Source: CAYVQZ01 sp964453435 (GTDB lineage: Bacteria; Abyssobacteria; SURF-5). Taken from it: 64,000 nucleotides of DNA. The stretch's first letter is position 1; every line of letters starts with the position of its first letter. The stretch lies in the NCBI GenBank assembly GCA_964453435.1, contig CAYVQZ010000004.1, positions 1 through 64,000 of the forward strand. The letters run 5' to 3'. Below, piece after piece: positions 40,253 to 49,977 of the stretch. The notes beneath the pieces were generated by a model. That model was given only the letters and a program-made list of their open reading frames with translations, was not told the DNA's origin and made no database searches. A program made the position numbers and the translations under genes.

Positions 40253-41956
40253 ATGACAACCGAAACAATGGTGAACACGCTCGCGGTCGCGCGCGGAGAC
40301 GCCCCCGCAGACCTGCTCCTGAAGCGGGCGCGTATCCTCAATGTGTTCACGGGCGAAATCGAGTCCGAACAATCCATTGCCATTTTCGGAGACCGTTTTG
40401 CCGGCATTGGAGATTACAACTCCGGCCGACGGGTTGAAGACCTGGCGGGCGCGGTCGTCGCTCCGGCCTTCATAGACGGCCATATTCATCTGGAAAGCAC
40501 CCTCCTGAAACCTTCAGCGTTTGCGAAAATCGCGGTCACCCGCGGGACCGCCGCGGTCGTTGCCGACCCCCACGAGATCGCGAACGTGAAGGGAATGGAA
40601 GGGCTGCGATATATGGTTGAGGCGACGCGCGAACTGCCGCTGGCGGTCTATTTCATGGCGTCTCCCTGTGTTCCCGCCACCGAACTGGGAACTTCGGGAG
40701 CTCGCATATCCGTCGGCGACATCGAGCGCATGCTTGCTCTTGAACGTGTTATCGGATTGGCGGAAATGATGAATTACGCGGGAGTCGTTGGGGCTGACAC
40801 GAAGCTGCTGGACATGCTCGCGGTCGCCGAGCGGCTCGACATGCCCATGGACGGCCATTGCCCCGGCGTGCTCGGGCGGTGGCTGAATGCTTACCTTGAC
40901 ACGGGTATCCGCTCCGACCACGAAACAACAAACGCGCCGGAAGGACATGAAAAGCTGGCTCGGGGCATGTTCTTGATGATTCGGGAGGGCTCGAGCGCGA
41001 AAAATCTTGAGGCGCTGCTCCCGCTGGTAAACGAATACACCGGCGACCGATGCATGCTCGTGACCGATGACCGCTCGCCGGTCGACCTCGTTCGGCTCGG
41101 GCACATGGACCATATCGTACGAAAAGCAATCGGGCTTGGCTTGCCCTCCGCGCGGGCCTATGCGCTGGCCACGATAAACCCGGCGCGCTATTTCAGGCTC
41201 TCGCGCATGGGCGCGGTCGCTCCCGGCTGCTATGCCGATTTCATCGTGCTGGAGAACGTCGAGCGCGTGAACATTGCGGCCGTCTATCATCGAGGAAAAC
41301 AAGTTGCGTCGTCGGGACAACCACTGTTTGACACGGTCGACGCAGACGATTCCGCAATGCGAAACAGTTTCCGGGTGAATGGCTTTTCCACGGAACGTCT
41401 GCGCATCTCAGCTCCCGAAAACGGCGAATTTCCCGCCATCGAAATCGTTCCCGGCCAAATCGTCACACGCCGCATGAACGTTCGACCGCCACGGCGCGAC
41501 TCTTTCCTGCAGGCGGACCCGCAAACGGATTTGCTCAAGCTGGCGGTGGTGGAACGGCACCGGGGAACCGGCAACGTCGGCCTCGGATTCGTTCGCGGCT
41601 TCGGGCTGAAACGCGGCGCTGTCGCCACTTCGGTCGCTCACGATTCACATAACATTGTGGTTGTCGGCGCCAAGGACGAAGATATGCGCGTGGCGGTTAC
41701 CGAGCTCATCGCAATGGATGGCGGAATGGTCGTCGCGGCAGGGCGGCAGGTTCTGTCTAAATTGCCTTTACCCGTCGCCGGCCTGTTATCCGACGCGGGA
41801 GCTCACGAAACGGCCCGCGCGTACGAGGAGCTTCTCCGCAGCATCCGCTCGCTGGGAAGCTCGCTCGCGTCTCCTCTGGCCGCCCTTTCCTTTCTCGCCT
41901 TGCCGGTTATCCCACAACTGAGACTGACCGACAAGGGATTGGTTGACGTGGCATAA
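40253..41956 (+). CDS. ade: Adenine deaminase
   Basis: 567 residues. The amidohydrolase core has APAFIDGHIHLESTL, the HEI(A) segment, MDGHCPGVLG and SDHETTN, and the VTDDRSPVDL aspartate; the ade-specific C-terminal domain has GFGLKRGAVATSVAHDSHNIVV and AMDGGMVVAAG. It converts adenine to hypoxanthine, which Hpt then uses: the two-gene operon makes IMP from adenine. Length typical. Confidence 0.95.
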   Translation: MTTETMVNTLAVARGDAPADLLLKRARILNVFTGEIESEQSIAIFGDRFAGIGDYNSGRRVEDLAGAVVAPAFIDGHIHLESTLLKPSAFAKIAVTRGTAAVVADPHEIANVKGMEGLRYMVEATRELPLAVYFMASPCVPATELGTSGARISVGDIERMLALERVIGLAEMMNYAGVVGADTKLLDMLAVAERLDMPMDGHCPGVLGRWLNAYLDTGIRSDHETTNAPEGHEKLARGMFLMIREGSSAKNLEALLPLVNEYTGDRCMLVTDDRSPVDLVRLGHMDHIVRKAIGLGLPSARAYALATINPARYFRLSRMGAVAPGCYADFIVLENVERVNIAAVYHRGKQVASSGQPLFDTVDADDSAMRNSFRVNGFSTERLRISAPENGEFPAIEIVPGQIVTRRMNVRPPRRDSFLQADPQTDLLKLAVVERHRGTGNVGLGFVRGFGLKRGAVATSVAHDSHNIVVVGAKDEDMRVAVTELIAMDGGMVVAAGRQVLSKLPLPVAGLLSDAGAHETARAYEELLRSIRSLGSSLASPLAALSFLALPVIPQLRLTDKGLVDVA

Positions 41957-42000
41957 GGCATCAGACGGACGCCTCTGCGGTTAAACCATGCTGTTCCGTC

Positions 42001-42020
42001 ATCCCTGCGCAGGCAGGAAT
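42001..42020. repeat. REP-like palindrome in the ade/lipoprotein gap
   Basis: CCTGC/GCAGG with a 4-nt loop, same family as 4168 and 16414. The rest of 41957-42417 holds a piece of the GAACACGAAT-type repeat (42093) and the promoter at 42237. Confidence 0.5.
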
Positions 42021-42236
42021 CCGGGAAGGAGTTTTATCAAGGCAGCGGATTCCGCGGATTGCGGGGCGCATAGCCGCGACCAAACTGTTGGAACACGAAT
42101 CCATCGACAGGCTCAAAACAGGTCGTGCGAACGCCAACGAATTGCGCGAATGAACCGACGAAGGCTGACAGAAATTTTGGAACCGCAAATGAACGCCTGT
42201 CTGCCGTGAAATCGGGGTAATCCGTGATTAATGTAT

Positions 42237-42265
42237 TTGACAATTTCCTGATGGTTTGTTAGAGT
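42237..42265 (+). promoter_or_regulatory. Promoter of the coiled-coil lipoprotein gene
   Basis: TTGACA (42237-42242), 17-nt spacer, TAGAGT (42260-42265). The 5' leader would be about 145 nt. Confidence 0.7.
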
Positions 42266-42417
42266 TATGCGCGGTTATCCGCAGGAAGCTCCGAAGAGGC
42301 GAGAAGGCTTCAAAGAGACCGTTACCTTCGAGCGGGGTTGCGAACAATCGAGCGGTATTAGATTTCAGGGCAGTTACAACTCGCGAGTTCGCTGATTGAG
42401 AGAGGACGTGATAGGAG

Positions 42418-43092
42418 ATGCCAAAAAGAGTTTTTATTGCGGTTTGTGTAGCGCTGGTGACGTCACTCATGATAGGAGCATGCGGCGGTGGAGAGCCTGA
42501 CCAGAGCCAGAAGACTCTCAGCACCCAGGTGGCTGTCAACCGCATCGTTAAAGAAGTGAACGAGTTGGGGGATGAACCAGGCGTACTGAGCGCATCGGCA
42601 AAGGCGCTCGAGCAGGAAGCGCAGATGCTCCGGAAGTCGGCGGACGATCTCACGGCACAGGCCGACCAGCTCAGAGATCGCGCCCGGAAACTCGAGGAGC
42701 AGGCGGTCACCCTGAAAGATAGAAGCGAGATGCTGGGCCAAAAGCTGTCGGCCGTTCAAGGGTCGGCGTCGACCTTGCGCGAGCTACACCAGGCGAAAGA
42801 GCCCGCAGCCGCCCCGGAGGAACCCTCGAAACTCGCCGACACAACCACCGTCGTTATCATCATTATTCTCGTCATTGTGCTGCTCCTCCTCTACATAGCC
42901 ATCCGGCGACGCAGGCTTGAGCGAGAGGAGGAAGAAAGGCTCGCCGCCATACGCCGTCAGCAGGCGGTGTATTCCACCGCTGTCCCGGAAGAGAAGGGCG
43001 CGGAGGAACCCGGAGAGGAACAAAAAGAAGAGGAAGCAGGCGAGGAGCAAAAGGAATCCGACACCGAAAAACCGAAAGAGGAACAGGGATAG
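42418..43092 (+). CDS. Coiled-coil lipoprotein-like membrane protein
   Basis: 224 residues, ATG after AGGAG. Signal peptide with a lipobox-like MIGAC (Cys22), a long coiled coil (about 55-120), then a second hydrophobic helix (143-163) followed by RRRRLER and an extremely acidic Glu/Lys tail. So the protein may be both acylated and membrane-spanning, with the tail in the cytoplasm. Function unknown; terminator follows at 43113. Confidence 0.72.
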   Translation: MPKRVFIAVCVALVTSLMIGACGGGEPDQSQKTLSTQVAVNRIVKEVNELGDEPGVLSASAKALEQEAQMLRKSADDLTAQADQLRDRARKLEEQAVTLKDRSEMLGQKLSAVQGSASTLRELHQAKEPAAAPEEPSKLADTTTVVIIIILVIVLLLLYIAIRRRRLEREEEERLAAIRRQQAVYSTAVPEEKGAEEPGEEQKEEEAGEEQKESDTEKPKEEQG

Positions 43093-43112
43093 CCCGGTTT
43101 CGGGGAGTCGTT

Positions 43113-43148
43113 CGAGCGCGCCGCGCATTTGCCGGTGCGCTCGTTTTT
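43113..43148 (+). terminator. Intrinsic terminator after the coiled-coil gene
   Basis: An 11-bp stem (CGAGCGCGCCG paired with CGGTGCGCTCG, one G-U) followed by TTTTTATT. Confidence 0.8.
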
Positions 43149-43279
43149 ATTGCAAACCCGTCTTCGAAACTGGCTGACACGACGCCGCGCAGCCGCGACC
43201 CCATCGCGGAGGCCATCTTGCGTCCTTCAAATGCCGGGGCGCGTGATGGAGCGCCCGAACCTCGGGAGGAGACAGAAGC

Positions 43280-44140
43280 ATGATTATTGATGTTCATATC
43301 CACCCGTTCTGCAAAGAGGCGACCGTTTTGCCGAGCGCCGACGAGGCGCTGGCGCGCATGTACGGCGAAGATGAAGAAAGATTCGGCCCGCTGATAGCAG
43401 GCTTTCGATGGGTGTTTCAAGAAAAGTCGGTCGAGGATATCATCCGTGAAATGGACGAGGCGAGCATTGACAAGGCTGTCATCGTCGCGGCCGATTATTC
43501 GAGCGCGTATGGCACGGTCATCGTCACAAACGAGGATGTTTCACGAATGGCAAAGCAGTTTCCGGACCGTTTCATCCCCTTTTGCAGCGTGGACCCCTCA
43601 CTCGGAAGGCTCGCCGTAGACGCGCTGGAGCACGCCGTCAGTGAGCTGGGGGCCCGCGGACTGAAGCTGGTGCCCCCCATGCAGGGTTTCCGGTTTGACG
43701 ACCCCCGTCATGAGCCGCTCTGGCAGATGGCGAACGAACTTGGCATCATCGTGTGGACCCATGCCGCGCATCAGCGGAGCACCCCCGGCACCGACGCTCG
43801 CCTGGGACAGCCCTTCCTCGTTGAGCCTGTGGCACTGAAGTTTCCGGGCCTGAAGATCGTGCTCGGGCATTGCGGTTTTCCATGGGTCTGGGAATCATGG
43901 TCCATGGCGGCCCGACACCCGAACGTCTACGTGGATATTTCCGCGTTCAGGGACCTTTACGACCAGTTTCCCTGGAGCGCCTACTCCTCGAGCGGCATAG
44001 AGCACAAGGTGCTGTTTGCGACCGACAACCCGCTGGCCGGCTTCGCCGAATGTCTCGATGCCGTGCGGGCTGTTCCGATCAAAGGAGACTTCAAGACGGC
44101 GGTCCTCGGCTCGAACGCCGAAGCCCTGTTGGGCTTGTGA
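43280..44140 (+). CDS. Amidohydrolase-family (Amidohydro_2) protein
   Basis: 286 residues, ATG with GGAGGAG upstream. DVHIHPF (metal His pair), the central KLVPPMQGF and HEPLWQMANELGIIVWTHAA, GHCGFPWV and FATDNPLAG fit the ACMSD/gamma-resorcylate-type amidohydrolase group, mostly decarboxylases or hydrolases acting on carboxylated rings. The exact reaction is unknown. Flanked by intergenic repeats, so apparently monocistronic. Confidence 0.87.
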   Translation: MIIDVHIHPFCKEATVLPSADEALARMYGEDEERFGPLIAGFRWVFQEKSVEDIIREMDEASIDKAVIVAADYSSAYGTVIVTNEDVSRMAKQFPDRFIPFCSVDPSLGRLAVDALEHAVSELGARGLKLVPPMQGFRFDDPRHEPLWQMANELGIIVWTHAAHQRSTPGTDARLGQPFLVEPVALKFPGLKIVLGHCGFPWVWESWSMAARHPNVYVDISAFRDLYDQFPWSAYSSSGIEHKVLFATDNPLAGFAECLDAVRAVPIKGDFKTAVLGSNAEALLGL

Positions 44141-44621
44141 GCGAGCCCATACGGTTTCCTCTGAGGCCCACCGATATTCCGGGGGCATAATAGAAGTGCG
44201 GCAACTTAAGCCTTCTTGTATTTCTTCCCGTGTGATATTCCGTTGGATGGGTGTCGTGGCTGAGCGAGCGATTGGTATCGTTTCAGAAGATTTGGGGCCA
44301 GGCCTTGCATTGATACATTGTCATGTTGCAAAAGCTGACCCGGGGCCTTTAAGGATGATCCCCAAATTATTCGGATGAACGCGGATGAAGGGCTTGTCAC
44401 GGGGCACGCCTGTCTGCGTGAACGCGCAGGCAGACGGGGAGGCACGGGACGAGAACGAAGATTGGCAACCAGCCAGCCGCCTCTATCGGTTGGTTCAAAT
44501 AGGAGTCCTTGGCTTTGTGGTCTCTGATTCCGGGCGCTCCGCCGTGCGCCCATCCGAAAGATGGGTAGTCGCCTTAAATCTGCGTGGCCGGCGAAATCTG
44601 CGCCGACAGAACATCATTGTT
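44141..44621. other. 481-bp intergenic stretch, nothing recognised
   Basis: Overlapping open frames on both strands without domains, proper starts or codon preference. No promoter or terminator stands out. Confidence 0.5.
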
Positions 44622-45197
44622 CTACGCGTTCACCTTCTTCAGCAGCCATGCCATGTTCTGGCCGAGCACCTGCATGGTGAGCTTGCCTTCGGCGTCGTTG
44701 TCGACGTCTCCCTTTTCCAGGCCGAAACCCATGTTCCAGTAGTTTGCCCCGGGAATGACCATCTGGCTGATTGTGAAGAAATGGTTCATGGTGTCGAACG
44801 CGTGAATCGAGCCGCCCCGCCGGACCGCGACGACCGCCGCTCCAACCTTTCGCTTGAACATGTCCGCGTTCGCTTTCGCCACCAGGCCGCTCCGGTCGAT
44901 GAGCGCCTTCATCTCCGTCGTCACGTCCGAGAAATATGTGGGCGACCCCAGGATGACCCCGTCGGCCTCGAGCATCTTCTCGATGCACTCGTTTACGAAA
45001 TCGTCCACGCCGCCGCAGCGCTGGTCCTGATTCTCAAAACACTTGTAGCAGGCGATACAGCCGTGCGTTTTCTTTCCGGCCAATTCCACCAGTTCGGTTT
45101 CGATTCCCTCTTGCTCCAATTCCTTGAACACCATACGGATGAGCATGGCGGTGTTACCTTCCTTGCGGGCGCTGCCGTTAAACGCTACTACTTTCAT
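44622..45197 (-). CDS. NADPH-dependent FMN reductase/flavodoxin-like protein
   Basis: 191 residues, ATG with AGAAGGAGGATG upstream. FMN-binding KVVAFNGSARKEGNTAML and GSPTYFSDVTTEMKALIDR are typical of the iron-sulfur flavoprotein/NAD(P)H:FMN reductase group. The CIACYKCFENQDQRCGGVDD motif adds a Cys cluster that may hold an Fe-S centre as in Isf of methanogens. Likely a cytoplasmic electron carrier in anaerobic metabolism. Confidence 0.88.
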   Translation of the reverse strand: MKVVAFNGSARKEGNTAMLIRMVFKELEQEGIETELVELAGKKTHGCIACYKCFENQDQRCGGVDDFVNECIEKMLEADGVILGSPTYFSDVTTEMKALIDRSGLVAKANADMFKRKVGAAVVAVRRGGSIHAFDTMNHFFTISQMVIPGANYWNMGFGLEKGDVDNDAEGKLTMQVLGQNMAWLLKKVNA

Positions 45198-45280
45198 TGC
45201 GCATCCTCCTTCTTTGAATCTGTCCCACGATTGCCCGGCAAAGGGGACAGTGAGTGTGTCTCACGATTCGGGATGTCCTG

Positions 45281-45380
45281 CTTTGGGGACAGTCCGCCAA
45301 TCTATCCTGCGAGTGCGCGGGGCTTCGCTCCGCTCAGCGCAAAAGGTGGGGGATTCCGTAATTGGGTACAGCCCCCAAAG
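45281..45380 (+). repeat. Dispersed hairpin element, copy B
   Basis: GGGGACAGTCCGCCAATC, hairpin CCTGCG-AGTG-CGCGGG (one mismatch), CTTCGCTCCGCTCAGCG and GTAATTGGGTACAGCCCCC. Longer flanks with GTGTCTCACGATT-type motifs extend over 45198-45480. The rest of the gap to 45791 holds nothing recognisable. Confidence 0.9.
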
Positions 45381-45791
45381 CTTGTTGTTTGGGAAAATGT
45401 ACAATCGTGAGACAGACTCATTGTCCCCGAGGCAAACAACGTGCGTCATGAATCGTGGGGACACATTCCCGTTCGTTTTTTCTGTCTCCCATGGCTCCCG
45501 CCGCTTCTTCACCGGGCAGAAGACACGGGCCCTCACATTTGACGAGCAAGACCTTTGCGCAGTCGGAGTTCTCTGCGAGAGATGTTCTCGCGCAAAGACC
45601 CGACCGGTATGGGTCGAGCTTGCGGGAGCATTGTATCATATCGGCGCGCGGGGAAACGAACGAAAGGACATTTCCGGACGCATCGAGGAAAATGAAAATG
45701 TCCCACGATTCGGAAATCCGTGTTTCGGATTTTTCAGCAAGGGGAGGCGGATGAATGCGCGCCCGCAGAAGGGCGCGCTTTCGGCGGCCTG

Positions 45792-46850
45792 TTATTCCAC
45801 CGACTCCCTGAGAGCCTCCGATGTTTTCTCGATTTGGGAGAGCGAGACACCCTCTCTGATTGCGAAGATTATTCCGAGGACGACGATGGGGAAGAACGTG
45901 ACCGCATGAGCCACGAGCGCAAACACTTTCGCGACCGAGTCGGGTATGGTGGGGTCGCAGAGCTGAAGCCCGATTTGCACGAAAAAGTGAAAGGGGCCGG
46001 CATAGCCGGGCGTCGGAATGGCTACCCCGACCGCTGCGGCGGCGAGCACGGCGGCGCTGGACACGATGTTGAGGTTCTCGCCGATGCCGAATGCAAAGAA
46101 AAGCGGGTAGAACAGAAGGGCGTTGAAAATCCATTGCCCGATGGTGACAAGAATCGCGATAACGACGTGCCGCCAGTTCTGGAATATGTGGAGCCCTTCG
46201 GTGAACGCCATGAAAATCGCCACGATACCGTCGCGCATCTTTCGCGGAAGGAAGAACAGGAATTTCTCGAGGAGCCGGGCCGCAAGCTCTTTCTTGAAAT
46301 AGAGGAGGACCGTGAAGCCCACGAGGACGGCGAATACGGTCGTCACAACGACTCCCAGAAAGAACCGAGCCTGGGCGAGCGAATATTTGGTCGATTCGAG
46401 CAACACCGTCTCGTCCAGGGGATAGAACAGCAACACGCCGCCGATGAGCATCAGGAGCACGAACGTGTCGAACATGCGGTCGACCACGAGCGAGGCCAGC
46501 GACGCCGTAAGCTTGATGTTCTCCTTCTGCGAGAGAAGATAGGCTCGAATGAATTCACCGGCGCGCGCGGGCAGCAGACTGTTGCCCATGAAGCCGATTA
46601 TGATAGGGGAGAGCAGGCGGAAGAACCGTATCCTCTTCAGGTCGTGAAGCAGATAATACCAGCGGAACGCCCGGAAAACATAGGTGACCAGACCGAAGAG
46701 CACGGCGGGAATCAGGTAGATGTATCGAGCTGTTCGGAGCGCCTCCCAGATTTCTCCCCAATCGGTGACCGTTCTGAAAAAGAGCCACAGAAAGAAGCCG
46801 GCGATTGCAAAACCGACACCGAGGTTGAGCCAGAACCTGTACTTTCTCAC
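45792..46850 (-). CDS. LPG_synthase_TM-family (UPF0104) membrane protein
   Basis: 352 residues if translation starts at the GTG at 46850, which has AAGGAG 6 nt upstream (that SD lies inside the frame from TTG 46868). About eight membrane helices. FRWYYLL, GNSLLPARAGEFIRAYLL and SLASLVVDRMFDTF are the signature of PF03706, related to the flippase domain of lysylphosphatidylglycerol synthase; family members transfer or flip lipid-linked molecules. Not in an obvious operon with carA although close. Confidence 0.88.
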   Translation of the reverse strand: MRKYRFWLNLGVGFAIAGFFLWLFFRTVTDWGEIWEALRTARYIYLIPAVLFGLVTYVFRAFRWYYLLHDLKRIRFFRLLSPIIIGFMGNSLLPARAGEFIRAYLLSQKENIKLTASLASLVVDRMFDTFVLLMLIGGVLLFYPLDETVLLESTKYSLAQARFFLGVVVTTVFAVLVGFTVLLYFKKELAARLLEKFLFFLPRKMRDGIVAIFMAFTEGLHIFQNWRHVVIAILVTIGQWIFNALLFYPLFFAFGIGENLNIVSSAAVLAAAAVGVAIPTPGYAGPFHFFVQIGLQLCDPTIPDSVAKVFALVAHAVTFFPIVVLGIIFAIREGVSLSQIEKTSEALRESVE

Positions 46851-46966
46851 CAGCTTCTCCTTCGACAATCAGCCTGTATGCGGGTCCCGAAACATTCGCG
46901 CGGATTTATCTGCGCGAATTGGCGGACGGATTGACGGGGCGCCTGGCTGACGGTTGACGGGCAGGG

Positions 46967-48052
46967 TCACGTGCGACCTTTCTCCATCTCCGCAATGAAC
47001 CGTTCGAAAAGATATCGGGCGTCGTGGGGGCCGGGCGACGCCTCCGGGTGATACTGAACGGAGAAAATCGGCAGTTTCAGATGCCGCATGCCCTCGACGG
47101 TCTGGTCGTTCAGGTTGCTGTGCGTGACCTTCACGTCGTCGGGAATCGTCTCGAAGACCACTGCGAACCCGTGGTTTTCCGCCGCAATCTCCACTTTGCC
47201 GGTTTCGAGATTCTTGATGGGCTGATTGCCGCCGTGGTGTCCGAATTTCAGCTTATGCGTTTTCGCTCCGAACGCCAACCCCAACATCTGGTGCCCGAGA
47301 CAAATACCGAACGTCGGTATCTGAGTTATCAACTGCCGGATGGTCTCCACCACGTTCGGAACGCCTTCGGGGTCGCCCGGCCCGTTGGAAAGAAACACGC
47401 CGTCGGGCTGATGCGCCAGAACTTCGGCGGCCGTCGTTTGCGCCGGCACAACGATGACGTCGCATCCGCGGTCGGATAAGTTATTGAGGATGTTCCGCTT
47501 GATGCCGAAATCGAAGGCGACGACGCGGAACCTGGGTTCGCCCCGCGCGGCCACCCGGTATTCTTCCGAGCAGGTCACTTCCTTCACGAGGTCTCGGCCG
47601 ACGAGTCCGGGCGAGGCTTTTGCTTTGGCCACGAGGCTTTCGACATCATGGTCCCCGGTGGAAAGGACCGCTCTCATGGCGCCGGCCTCACGGATATGTT
47701 TCGTGAGGGCGCGGGTGTCCACGCCTTCGATACCGAGGACATCGTTTTCGGCGAGAAAATCCGGCAGCGATTTCAGACAGCGCCAATTGCTCGGATACCG
47801 GCAGCATTCGCGCACGACGAATCCCTCGACATGAGGCTTCATCGATTCGAAATCGTCTTCGTTGACGCCGTAATTGCCGATGAGGGGATAGGTCATGGTC
47901 ACGATTTGGCCCTTGTAGGAAGGGTCAGTGAGAATCTCCTGATATCCCGTCATGCTCGTATTGAAAACGACTTCGCCGAAACGCTCGCCACGGGCGCCAA
48001 ACGAAGTTCCCTCGAAGAAGCGGCCATCCTCGAGCGCCAGGATTGCTTTCAC
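46967..48052 (-). CDS. carA: Carbamoyl-phosphate synthase small subunit
   Basis: 361 residues, GTG start with GAGGTG upstream. The N-terminal domain (FNTSMTGYQEILTDPSYKGQIV) is followed by the class I glutamine amidotransferase domain with the nucleophile in FGICLGHQMLGLA and HPEASPGPHD. It supplies ammonia to the synthetase. carB is not in the window. It lies downstream of pyrC on the same strand, 105 nt away. Confidence 0.96.
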   Translation of the reverse strand: MKAILALEDGRFFEGTSFGARGERFGEVVFNTSMTGYQEILTDPSYKGQIVTMTYPLIGNYGVNEDDFESMKPHVEGFVVRECCRYPSNWRCLKSLPDFLAENDVLGIEGVDTRALTKHIREAGAMRAVLSTGDHDVESLVAKAKASPGLVGRDLVKEVTCSEEYRVAARGEPRFRVVAFDFGIKRNILNNLSDRGCDVIVVPAQTTAAEVLAHQPDGVFLSNGPGDPEGVPNVVETIRQLITQIPTFGICLGHQMLGLAFGAKTHKLKFGHHGGNQPIKNLETGKVEIAAENHGFAVVFETIPDDVKVTHSNLNDQTVEGMRHLKLPIFSVQYHPEASPGPHDARYLFERFIAEMEKGRT

Positions 48053-48084
48053 AATTTCACCTCAAATGATGGAGTATTCGAAAC

Positions 48085-48090
48085 ATTATA
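48085..48090 (-). promoter_or_regulatory. Possible -10 element upstream of carA
   Basis: Minus strand TATAAT about 33 nt before the start codon, preceded by TG but with no good -35. carA may also be read from pyrC. Confidence 0.35.
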
Positions 48091-48157
48091 CAGTATCGCG
48101 CGCGAGATGCGACCAAACATATTTGACCGGCGCTTTTGAAGTAACGAAAGACCGTTC

Positions 48158-49447
48158 TCACCGAATCAGATTGCCGTTCCGGAGCCGAAGCTCGCCATTG
48201 ACAATCACGTGAACGGCCCGGCCCTTGACACGACAACCATGAAAAGGCGTGTTCCGGCTCTTGGATTCAAATTCATCCGCGTCGACGGTAAATTCGCGTA
48301 ACGGGTCGAATACGGTCACATCGGCCCGCGCCCCGACCGCGATTCCGCCCATTGGAAGGTTCAATATTCGCGCGGGAGCCACCGTCAGCTTGCTTATCGC
48401 CTCGGCCAGGCTGAGAATGCCTTTGTCGACAAGCTCGGTAATGACGAGCGGCAAGCATGTTTCCAGTCCGATGACGCCGAAGGGCGCCTCCGTGAGTGAA
48501 GCCTCTTTCTCGGATTCCGTATGCGGCGCATGGTCGGTGGCTATTGCGTCGATCGTTCCGTCGCGAATCCCCTCTTTCACGGCCTCGACGTCGTTCATTG
48601 TTCGGAGCGGAGGATTCATCTTCGCGTTTGCGCCGTGTTTCGTCACGGCTTCTTCGGTCAGGGTGAAATAATGCGGCGCGGTCTCGGCCGTCACATTGAT
48701 TCCTTCGTGTTTCGCGGCGCGAATGAGCGCGACGGCCCTGGCGCAACTGACATGCGCGATGTGCAATCGTGCGCCGGTCATGCGGGCGAGAACGATATCG
48801 CGGGCCACAATTATTTCCTCGGCCTCGGCGGGGATACCCGGGGCTCCGAGCCTTGAGGACACCTCTCCTTCATTCATGCAGCCGCCTTCGGCCAGATAGG
48901 GGTCCTCGCAGTGGGATATAACGGTCAGGTCACACATTTTCGCGCATTCCAGCGCAATGCTGAACACCTTGCTGTCAACCACCGAATGCCCGTCGTCGGA
49001 AAGCGCGACGGCTCCGGCTGCTTTCAGCATATTTATTTCGGTGAGGCGTTCGCCGCGCTGGCCGACGGTGACGGCTCCCACCGGATAGACGCGCGCCCAC
49101 CCGGCCTTTTCGGCCTGCTCCCTGACAAACCGGACCACCTCGGGAGTGTCCGCCACGGGGTCGGTGTTGGCCATTGCGACGACCGCGCAGAAACCGCCTT
49201 TTACTGCGCTTCTGCCGCCGCTCTCAATGGTTTCCTTATGCTCGAATCCCGGCTCGCGCAGGTGAGTGTGCATGTCAATGAAGCCGGGGGCGACGATAAG
49301 GCCGTCGGCATCCAGACGCTCCGCGCCGGGAGCGGTGAGGCCTTCGGCTATCGCCGCAATCACGCCGTCTTCAATCAAGAGGTCGGCGGTTGAGTCAGTT
49401 CCGGAGTGAGGGTCAATCACCCTGCCGTTTTTCAGAAGAATTCGCAT
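48158..49447 (-). CDS. pyrC: Dihydroorotase
   Basis: 429 residues, ATG with GGAG 6 nt upstream. PGFIDMHTHLREPG (metal ligands), AMANTDPV, SHCED, HIAHVSCA and IATDHAPH are the class I dihydroorotase motifs. It forms dihydroorotate from carbamoyl aspartate in the pyrimidine pathway. The order on the minus strand is pyrB, pyrC, carA, with a 530-bp repeat-filled gap between pyrB and pyrC. Confidence 0.95.
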   Translation of the reverse strand: MRILLKNGRVIDPHSGTDSTADLLIEDGVIAAIAEGLTAPGAERLDADGLIVAPGFIDMHTHLREPGFEHKETIESGGRSAVKGGFCAVVAMANTDPVADTPEVVRFVREQAEKAGWARVYPVGAVTVGQRGERLTEINMLKAAGAVALSDDGHSVVDSKVFSIALECAKMCDLTVISHCEDPYLAEGGCMNEGEVSSRLGAPGIPAEAEEIIVARDIVLARMTGARLHIAHVSCARAVALIRAAKHEGINVTAETAPHYFTLTEEAVTKHGANAKMNPPLRTMNDVEAVKEGIRDGTIDAIATDHAPHTESEKEASLTEAPFGVIGLETCLPLVITELVDKGILSLAEAISKLTVAPARILNLPMGGIAVGARADVTVFDPLREFTVDADEFESKSRNTPFHGCRVKGRAVHVIVNGELRLRNGNLIR

Positions 49448-49546
49448 GTGCGCTCCGTCGCAATCATGTCAGTTCCGGCGAGCCGGGACCAGCCCGAGCG
49501 CGAGAATCGGTCCGGGAATCCATGTTTCCGAAACGAGACTTCGGCG

Positions 49547-49650
49547 CTTCGGGGACAGTTCGCCAATCTATCCCGCGGATTGCGCGGGACTTCGCTTCGC
49601 TCAGCGCAGAAAAGACGGGGGGATTCCGTAATTGGGTACAGCCTCCTACG
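49547..49650 (+). repeat. Dispersed hairpin element, copy C
   Basis: Core with hairpin CCCGCG-GATTG-CGCGGG and the form CTTCGCTTCGCTCAGCG; with copy D it makes a subfamily. It lies between pyrC and pyrB, on the 3' side of pyrB. Confidence 0.9.
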
Positions 49651-49733
49651 CTGCCTTCTCGGCAGCATGAGAAATCGTGGAACGGATTCACAGTGAGTGT
49701 GTCCCACGGTTCTTGCTGAAGGTGTTCCGCTTC

Positions 49734-49776
49734 GGTTATTGGGGGACACCATGCCGCATGGTGTCCCCCAATAACC
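49734..49776. repeat. Perfect 21-bp inverted repeat with one-base loop
   Basis: GGTTATTGGGGGACACCATG plus C, one C as loop, then the exact complement. A close relative lies at 28630-28674; a TATCAGCAACCGT motif follows both. It sits past the pyrB stop codon. Confidence 0.9.
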
Positions 49777-49977
49777 GGTATCAGCAACCGTAGGAAACCA
49801 TCGCGCCGCGCACAGAGCCTTGGACGCATCCACACTCGCGCCGCGGCATTCCAGCGCCCGTGATTGACGGAGGTTTTGGCGACACCCTTGCTGTTCCCTG
49901 AAGCGAGGTCCGGTGATGGCTGTGTCGAGAGGAAAGCAGGCCTTCGGTCGTCGGGAGTCGGGAATATGAGCGCTCAA

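Noticed and set aside
44385..45410. 341-codon plus-strand frame
   Set aside because: Covers the complement of the FMN reductase gene and part of a dispersed repeat.
45720..46934. 404-codon plus-strand frame
   Set aside because: Complement of the UPF0104 membrane protein gene; the Glu/His/Arg-rich product is an antisense artefact.
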